DNA of 18,389 nucleotides from CAYGHG01 sp964349515 (GTDB lineage Bacteria > Oederibacteriota > PGYV01 > CAYGHG01). Below the pieces are notes generated by a model, which did not search any database, was not told the DNA's origin, and saw nothing but the letters and a program-made list of their open reading frames with translations. Of the stretch, positions 13,847-18,389 are shown in pieces. Numbering within the stretch: position 1 is the stretch's first letter; each line of letters opens with the position of its first letter. The stretch lies in NCBI GenBank assembly GCA_964349515.1, contig CAYGHG010000051.1:1-18389 (forward strand), written 5' to 3'. Made by a program: the position numbers and the translations under genes.

Positions 13847-15124
13847 TCAGTTAATTTTTAAAACTTCTACGAGCCAGAGGCTTAAACCCGGGATGTATGT
13901 AATCAGCATAAGGCCTGCCAGCATTATAAACAAAAACGGCAGGGCTGCCTTTGCGAGTACTATCACGGGCTTACGGAACCTGAACCCCGCTATAAACAGA
14001 TTCATCCCCACCGGAGGCGTCAGGTACCCTATGCCTAAGTTTGTAAGAAATATTATCCCGAGATGCACGGGGTCAATGCCAAAACTTATCGCAATCGGCG
14101 CGATCAAAGGAACAACCACCATTGTTGCGGAAAACACATCCATTATGCATCCGACGAGTATCAGAAATATATTCAGCAGAATAAGGAAAATATATTTGTT
14201 TCCCACATTTGCCTGCATCCACTCCAGCGCCTTCATAGGCACCTGCTGGTCTATCAGATAATTGGTAAGCCCGAGCGCTGAACCGAGTATTACAAATATG
14301 CCGCCTGTCAGCACAATGCTTGCACGCGTTATCCTCGGAACATCTCTTTTAAGTTTGATATCCCTGTATATGAATACCTCGACTATAAAAGCATAAAGCG
14401 CGGTTATGACCGCTGCTTCTGCGGCGGTAAATGTCCCGCTGTATATGCCTCCAAGAACAATAAACGGCAGCGGAATCTCCCACGCCATCTCTTTTGCCGC
14501 TTTTAACACATCCCTTGCAGATACTTTCCGCGCCGTATCAACAGGCGGAGCTTTTTTAACAGAGTATATGGATATAAGTATCACAAGCACAGCGCCGGGT
14601 ATTATGCCTGCTATAAAAAGTTTGTTTATACTTACGTTTGCTATAAGGCCGTATAAGATTATCGCTATGCTGGGCGGAAAAAGCATCCCCATTGTGCCGG
14701 CCGAGGTAATAAGCCCGTATGAAAATTTCTCTCCGTATTTTTCCTTCATGAGAAGCGGAAAAAGCAGCCCCCCCAGGGCTATTATGGTCACCCCTGTCGC
14801 ACCGGTAAATGCCGTAAAGAAAGTACAGGCTATTATGGCTATTATGGCAGTTCCTCCGCGAAACCAGCCAAAAAGCGCGGCAGTAAGGTTAATCAGCCTT
14901 CTCGGAGTTCCGCTTTCAGCCATTATATAGCCGGCAAAGGTAAAAAGAGGTATGGTAATGAGTACAGGTGATGTCGCAATCCTCATAGCCTCAATAATAA
15001 CTGCGGATATATTGATGTCTGACAATGCAAAAAGTGTCATGGCAACACCGCCTAACACCACAAAAAGCGGCGTCCCTATCAGTGCAAGCGCTACAGCCAC
15101 AACCGCGATCAGAAGGGCTATCAT
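13847..15124 (-). CDS. dctM: TRAP transporter large membrane subunit
   Basis: A 425-residue integral membrane protein, the ion-coupled transport channel of a TRAP system. It has the repeated hydrophobic helices typical of DctM, with signatures such as GTPLFVVLGG near the N-terminus, FAGYIMAESGTPRRLINL, FTAFTGATGVTIIALGGLLFPLL, YGLITSAGTMGMLFPPSIA and, near the C-terminus, NLGIGYLTPPVGMNLFIAG. The length is normal for a stand-alone M subunit. It starts in an ATGA overlap with dctQ. Energy coupling is probably to Na+ or H+ as in the family. Confidence 0.94.
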   Translation of the reverse strand: MIALLIAVVAVALALIGTPLFVVLGGVAMTLFALSDINISAVIIEAMRIATSPVLITIPLFTFAGYIMAESGTPRRLINLTAALFGWFRGGTAIIAIIACTFFTAFTGATGVTIIALGGLLFPLLMKEKYGEKFSYGLITSAGTMGMLFPPSIAIILYGLIANVSINKLFIAGIIPGAVLVILISIYSVKKAPPVDTARKVSARDVLKAAKEMAWEIPLPFIVLGGIYSGTFTAAEAAVITALYAFIVEVFIYRDIKLKRDVPRITRASIVLTGGIFVILGSALGLTNYLIDQQVPMKALEWMQANVGNKYIFLILLNIFLILVGCIMDVFSATMVVVPLIAPIAISFGIDPVHLGIIFLTNLGIGYLTPPVGMNLFIAGFRFRKPVIVLAKAALPFLFIMLAGLMLITYIPGLSLWLVEVLKIN

Positions 15125-15600
15125 GCTTTTTTCCCCAGTATGTTTTCAAGAAATACCTGGAGAAACCGCAGGCTCATAAAGAGAAATGTGACAGGCAGGG
15201 CAAGCTCAAGCACCCATACGGGTATGCCCATAAGAGATGAGGAATATGCTATTTCATCCGATATGAAAAAAATAGATGCCGTAAGCAGAAAACCGCAGAC
15301 CGTAAAAGCCGCTCCGTTTACTATTGCGCCCACCGGGCGGTTGCCTTTCAGATTCATAAACTGCGACAATATATCGATATTTATATGCCTGTTTTTATAG
15401 GTGGCAAGCGACGCTCCCAGAAATCCTATCCAAAGGACAAGAAAACGGGTCACAGAGTCTGCGTTTTCTATCCCCGCCTTAAAGAAAATCCTGAGCAAAA
15501 CCTGTGCCGAGGCCAGGGCGAGGAGTACAAAAAAAAGCGCAACCAGAGCGTTCTTTTGAAACTTGTACAGTAAAAGGTTTATCCTTCGCAGTATCTTCAT
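15121..15600 (-). CDS. dctQ: TRAP transporter small membrane subunit
   Basis: A 159-residue protein with four predicted membrane helices (about 14-36, 45-65, 89-112, 120-150), the standard layout of DctQ. The stretch VTRFLVLWIGFLGASLATYK followed by HINIDIL is the recognisable family core. It forms the membrane complex with DctM. Both ends overlap neighbours by ATGA: it starts within the dctP stop and ends within the dctM start, so P, Q and M are translationally coupled. Confidence 0.92.
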   Translation of the reverse strand: MKILRRINLLLYKFQKNALVALFFVLLALASAQVLLRIFFKAGIENADSVTRFLVLWIGFLGASLATYKNRHINIDILSQFMNLKGNRPVGAIVNGAAFTVCGFLLTASIFFISDEIAYSSSLMGIPVWVLELALPVTFLFMSLRFLQVFLENILGKKA

Positions 15601-16598
15601 TTTTTCTTTGAGGCCCTGTACTCTTTCAGGTAAGACATGACTTCGTCAAGCTGCGCTTTTGTGTAAAATTTTCCCACGAGGTCTTTTGCCGTGGCTTCAC
15701 TCGCATTTTGAAAAGCCTCTCTGTCGGATTCTCCGTCAGCTTTTGACATTATCATTCCCTGGTTCAGCATTATCTGCAGTGCCTCGTCATTTTCACGGCG
15801 TGAAGCCTCCGTCAGTTTTTTCATTGCCTTTGATGCTTCTTTCATTATTATTTTCTGGTTTTCCGGGCTGATTTTTCTCCATTGGGATTTTGAAATAAGC
15901 ACGCCGCCCGGCACGTCCGCCACCTTTAGATCAAGCACAAACTTTACCCGCGTGTTCCACTGAAGTGCAAGCGCTGACAGAGGCGAGCCGTAAACTCCCT
16001 CAATAAGCCCCGTCTGCAAAGACTGCATTACGTCCACAAGGGACAAGGCGATAGGCGAGATTCCGAGATTTTTAAAGAGAGTATTGCCGAGAACGTCATC
16101 GCCCCATACCCACATTTTTACCTGTTTCATTGATTCAAGAGAATCAATTTTTTTTGTCGAAAATACATAGGCAAACCCCACTTCGGGCCAGCCGAGCACT
16201 GCATAACCTTTTTTATCGAATTCCTTTTCAAAGTAAGGTGCCATTTTTGACATTACATAATCCACTTCACCGTAATTCTGAAAAACAAGCGGAATATTGA
16301 TAAGCCTTACCTCCGGCACTACCTCTCCGAGCCCCTGCGAAGTAAAACCGGCCGCGTGAAGCTGACCATTGCGCATTTTTCTCAAAACATCTTTTTCATC
16401 GCCCGATACCCCGCCTGCGTAAAAACGGAACTTTACTGCGTTATTTGTCTGCTCTTCCGCTGATTCCGCAAACTCCCTGACTATATTCATCCACGTAGAA
16501 CCGTCAGGCGCTATTGTGGCAAACTTTATTTCAACCGGCGCGCTATAAGCCGATGACGCAATAACAAGAGCCAGAATCAAAGCTGCTGTTTTCTTCAT
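15597..16598 (-). CDS. dctP: TRAP substrate-binding protein of the TatT-associated (TPAT) type
   Basis: A 333-residue periplasmic binding protein. A signal peptide is clear (KK then hydrophobic run, cleavage near residue 19-20 in SSAYSA). Family segments are FATIAPDGSTWMN (26-38), GGVSGDEKDVLRKMRNGQLHAAG (residues 62-84 in part) and SLQTGLIEGVYGSP (193-206). In usual DctP proteins an Arg after the central strand binds the ligand carboxylate (LRV-type motif). Here the segment is KMWVWGDD (161-168) with Trp163 and Trp165. That Trp version is what I remember of binding proteins found beside TatT, thought to bind hydrophobic ligands. The ATG at 16598 has AAGGAGG six bases upstream. Confidence 0.92.
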   Translation of the reverse strand: MKKTAALILALVIASSAYSAPVEIKFATIAPDGSTWMNIVREFAESAEEQTNNAVKFRFYAGGVSGDEKDVLRKMRNGQLHAAGFTSQGLGEVVPEVRLINIPLVFQNYGEVDYVMSKMAPYFEKEFDKKGYAVLGWPEVGFAYVFSTKKIDSLESMKQVKMWVWGDDVLGNTLFKNLGISPIALSLVDVMQSLQTGLIEGVYGSPLSALALQWNTRVKFVLDLKVADVPGGVLISKSQWRKISPENQKIIMKEASKAMKKLTEASRRENDEALQIMLNQGMIMSKADGESDREAFQNASEATAKDLVGKFYTKAQLDEVMSYLKEYRASKKK

Positions 16599-16670
16599 TT
16601 CATTCCTCCTTGGATTTTGCCTGCATTCACTGCTTTAGACGGCTGTGGCTGTTCTATGTGTTACCTCTTT

Positions 16671-17561
16671 TCAGAACAGATCCCCGGCTTTTTTGCCTAT
16701 GAATTCAGCCTTTTTCTTGGCTATTTTAGTGAACATCTTCTCCGGTATTACATCATCTTCCGCATTTTCAATCTTATCCAGCAGATAATCAAACATCTCC
16801 CTGTCCTGTACCTGAACAGCATAATACTTTGCCATAAAAAAATCGGTAAGTATGAATTTATCCCCGGATATTTCCTTTACCCGGTCGTATTCTGCCTTTG
16901 CCTTAACCGGATCTCCCCCAAACATCGGCGGCATACTGTAATAAACTATCATGAAAAGCCGCGGGAGCCCGTAAAAGTATGTGTCGTCAAGGGCTATTAC
17001 CCGCTCCATCATAGCCTTTACCTTGGGCAGATCGGCCACTGCCCTGATATTGTGCCTGTTTAGGTTTATGTATTCCCCCCAGGCAAACGATGTCCAGAAA
17101 AGAGATTCAAGGTCATCTTTACCGAACGCCTGAAGCGAAGGTAAAAATTCGTCAGTGCTTTTATCCAAAGAATTCTTGAAATCAGGCCTTTTTTTGAGCA
17201 CCTCCATGCCGTAGTCGCGGGCCCTTTTATAAAAATTAGAAGCCCTCTGAGTGCGCTTTCTTTCATCTTTTCTGTCAACACCCGTATCTTCAAGAAATCC
17301 CATGGCATACATCCCATAAAGTTTGCATCCTTTTATGAGAAGCCCTTCGTTGCCGCCCTCCGCGCCTTTTATCAGTCCGTCAAGAAGCTTTAGATTGCCC
17401 GGTATGGCTGTTTCCGCAAATTCGAGGTCATTTTCCTGAAAAAAAGAATCCACAAGATCGTCCATAAACAGCGCTGTGGAATTGATAACAGTTTTTTTAA
17501 GCGAACAGCCGCCCATAAACAGCGCAAGCGCGGCTACAACCAACAGTGCCTTTCTATTCAT
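16671..17561 (-). CDS. TatT-family lipoprotein (TRAP transporter T component)
   Basis: A 296-residue lipoprotein: basic start MNRK, hydrophobic run and lipobox FMGGC with Cys19, so it should be lipid-anchored. The rest is all-helical, with TPR-like pairs; the segment SMPPMFGGDPVKAKAEYDRV followed by FFMAKYYAVQ is typical of the TatT family. In T. pallidum, Tp0956 (TatT) forms a trimer that binds the binding protein Tp0957. This gene lies 72 bp upstream of dctP, the same order. The frame is open 57 codons further upstream inside the previous gene, but the ATG at 17561 has AGGAGG nine bases before it and begins the signal sequence. It overlaps the previous stop by eight bases (ATGAATAG). Confidence 0.88.
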   Translation of the reverse strand: MNRKALLVVAALALFMGGCSLKKTVINSTALFMDDLVDSFFQENDLEFAETAIPGNLKLLDGLIKGAEGGNEGLLIKGCKLYGMYAMGFLEDTGVDRKDERKRTQRASNFYKRARDYGMEVLKKRPDFKNSLDKSTDEFLPSLQAFGKDDLESLFWTSFAWGEYINLNRHNIRAVADLPKVKAMMERVIALDDTYFYGLPRLFMIVYYSMPPMFGGDPVKAKAEYDRVKEISGDKFILTDFFMAKYYAVQVQDREMFDYLLDKIENAEDDVIPEKMFTKIAKKKAEFIGKKAGDLF

Positions 17562-18285
17562 ATGTGTGTGCCTCCTTTGGTATCTTTTCGTGCCACATCC
17601 CTTTTTCTTCGTCATAGAACCTGTAGCCCACAAGTTCGGCGTAGTGGCCTGTCGTATCCGCCATCGAATAACCAAAGCCATTTCCGTACCAGTAGTTTTC
17701 TTCCGTCGGTTTTCCGTCGCCCTCATCAACAATAACTTTTACGTGCCAGGTATCTATATCGCCGGCAGGTGTCTTAATAGTCTTCCTTCCCATCACTTCA
17801 AAATCTGACCTGATATTTTTTTCAATAGGTATAAAGAATATTACAGCCCTTGCTTTTCCGGTATGCGTCCATTTGTCCCCTTGTTTAAACGGGAACTTAA
17901 TTATGGGCATTGCCGGCACAAGGTCAACGTCTATCGGAAATCCGAAAAGCGGAAAGGGGTACTTGATTACCCTCATGTAAACACCGTCATCCCTTTTCTT
18001 GTTTAGATATCTTATCCCCATTTTCGGGGCGTGTATATAGTAGTAATCTTCGTTATCGCGCTTTTGGGTGTACAGCACCTGCGCCTTTACGTTTAGCAGT
18101 TTATCCGGAGCGTTTTTCTTGTACCCTTGGAAATACCAGGTATTACCCACGTACTCCGGATAATATTTGGAGTCTTCAGGATAAAGCGCATCCGCTTTTT
18201 TTCCGGTGTTTTCCCGGGCAAAAAGGATACAAGCAGCCGCAACAGACAGAATCAAAACAAGAATAATACTCATTGTTTTATTCAT
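17554..18285 (-). CDS. Exported beta-rich protein of unknown function
   Basis: A 243-residue protein that I do not recognise with certainty. It has a signal sequence (about 3-23); AAAC at 16-19 could be a weak lipobox, otherwise cleavage after LFA is plausible. The mature part is rich in aromatic and charged residues in alternating strands: YYPEYVGNTWYFQGYKK early, a Pro/Phe-rich YPFPLFGFPIDVDLVPAMP in the middle, then FKQGDKWTHTG, VMGRKTIKTPAGDIDTWHVK and ENYWYGNGFGYSMADTTGHY. The G-x-x-W plus W-H-V-K and YWYGNGFG pattern resembles periplasmic beta-sheet proteins of the DUF3108/LolA-like kind. The ATG at 18285 has AGGAGG four bases upstream. The 8-base overlap with the TatT gene suggests a joint role. 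Confidence 0.8.
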   Translation of the reverse strand: MNKTMSIILVLILSVAAACILFARENTGKKADALYPEDSKYYPEYVGNTWYFQGYKKNAPDKLLNVKAQVLYTQKRDNEDYYYIHAPKMGIRYLNKKRDDGVYMRVIKYPFPLFGFPIDVDLVPAMPIIKFPFKQGDKWTHTGKARAVIFFIPIEKNIRSDFEVMGRKTIKTPAGDIDTWHVKVIVDEGDGKPTEENYWYGNGFGYSMADTTGHYAELVGYRFYDEEKGMWHEKIPKEAHTYE

Positions 18286-18308
18286 AAAGCCTCCTATTAA
18301 TATGTAAT

Positions 18309-18337
18309 AATCTACCATAGCAAAATCCGTAAGTCAA
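18309..18337 (-). promoter_or_regulatory. Possible promoter of the TatT-TRAP series
   Basis: On the minus strand TTGACT (18337-18332, 5/6) is followed by 17 bases and TAGATT (18314-18309, 4/6), with the start near 18302, 17 bases before the gene. A perfect TTGACA at 18352-18347 also exists but has no fitting -10 box at 16-18 bases. The candidate is moderate. Confidence 0.4.
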
Positions 18338-18389
18338 TTGAGTTTTTGTCAAATGTTGTGTATGCATAGGAGCGACACACCTCGTTAAG

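Noticed and set aside
10821..18386. The 11-mer CACACCTCGTT occurs both at the ilvD ribosome site (10821-10831) and near the window end (18376-18386).
   Set aside because: In an 18-kb window dozens of shared 11-mers are expected by chance, and one copy is explained by its role as a Shine-Dalgarno region.
18315..18389. Open frames at the right edge on the minus strand (25-36 codons) that might be the end of an upstream gene.
   Set aside because: No start is seen, the composition is unremarkable and no family pattern is recognisable; the stretch more likely holds promoter sequence.
1..18389. CRISPR arrays, tRNA or rRNA genes, insertion sequences or phage genes.
   Set aside because: No regularly spaced repeats with spacers, no tRNA-like cloverleaf or rRNA sequence noticed, and no transposase or integrase motifs in any frame.

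Overview
All genes in this window lie on the minus strand, so the biology reads from high to low coordinates. The window suggests a diderm, Gram-negative-type bacterium: it has a periplasmic TRAP binding protein with a signal peptide, a lipoprotein partner with a lipobox, and purine-rich AGGAGG-type ribosome binding sites. Composition is moderate in GC with AT-rich spacers. I could not assign a phylum from the sequence alone.

Region 1 (about 18285 down to 11249) is a tightly packed gene series of unknown substrate. It starts with an exported beta-rich protein that I cannot name, overlapping a TatT-type lipoprotein by 8 bases. Then come a TRAP transporter (dctP, dctQ, dctM, joined by ATGA overlaps), an MFS permease, a small membrane-anchored protein resembling a pseudopilin C-terminus, a gluconokinase-family kinase, and a membrane-anchored GyrI-like protein. 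The TatT plus TRAP arrangement matches the TPAT (TPR-protein-associated TRAP) class known from Treponema pallidum. A sigma70-like promoter candidate precedes the first gene.

Region 2 (11241 down to 10819) is a control region. It has a near-consensus sigma70 promoter (TTGACA, 17 bp, TATAAA) and a 41-codon leader peptide ORF with a perfect Shine-Dalgarno sequence. Thirteen of the leader's last 16 residues are Val or Leu. About 240 bases of untranslated RNA follow, with several mutually exclusive pairings. This is the hallmark of ribosome-mediated attenuation by branched-chain aminoacyl-tRNA levels. It is not in the supplied gene calls and is the strongest regulatory finding here. I did not find a textbook GC-rich stem plus U-tract terminator in it.

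Region 3 (10818 down to 31) is one long biosynthetic operon: ilvD-ilvB-ilvN-ilvC-leuA-leuC-leuD-leuB-asd. It holds four of the enzymes common to valine and isoleucine synthesis (except the transaminase), the full leucine branch, and aspartate-semialdehyde dehydrogenase, which feeds the threonine-derived isoleucine precursor. Points of note are a KARI with an acidic cofactor loop and a Lys/Ala-rich tail, a perfect 15-bp hairpin between ilvC and leuA, and several spacers built of short degenerate tandem repeats with 7- or 9-bp period.
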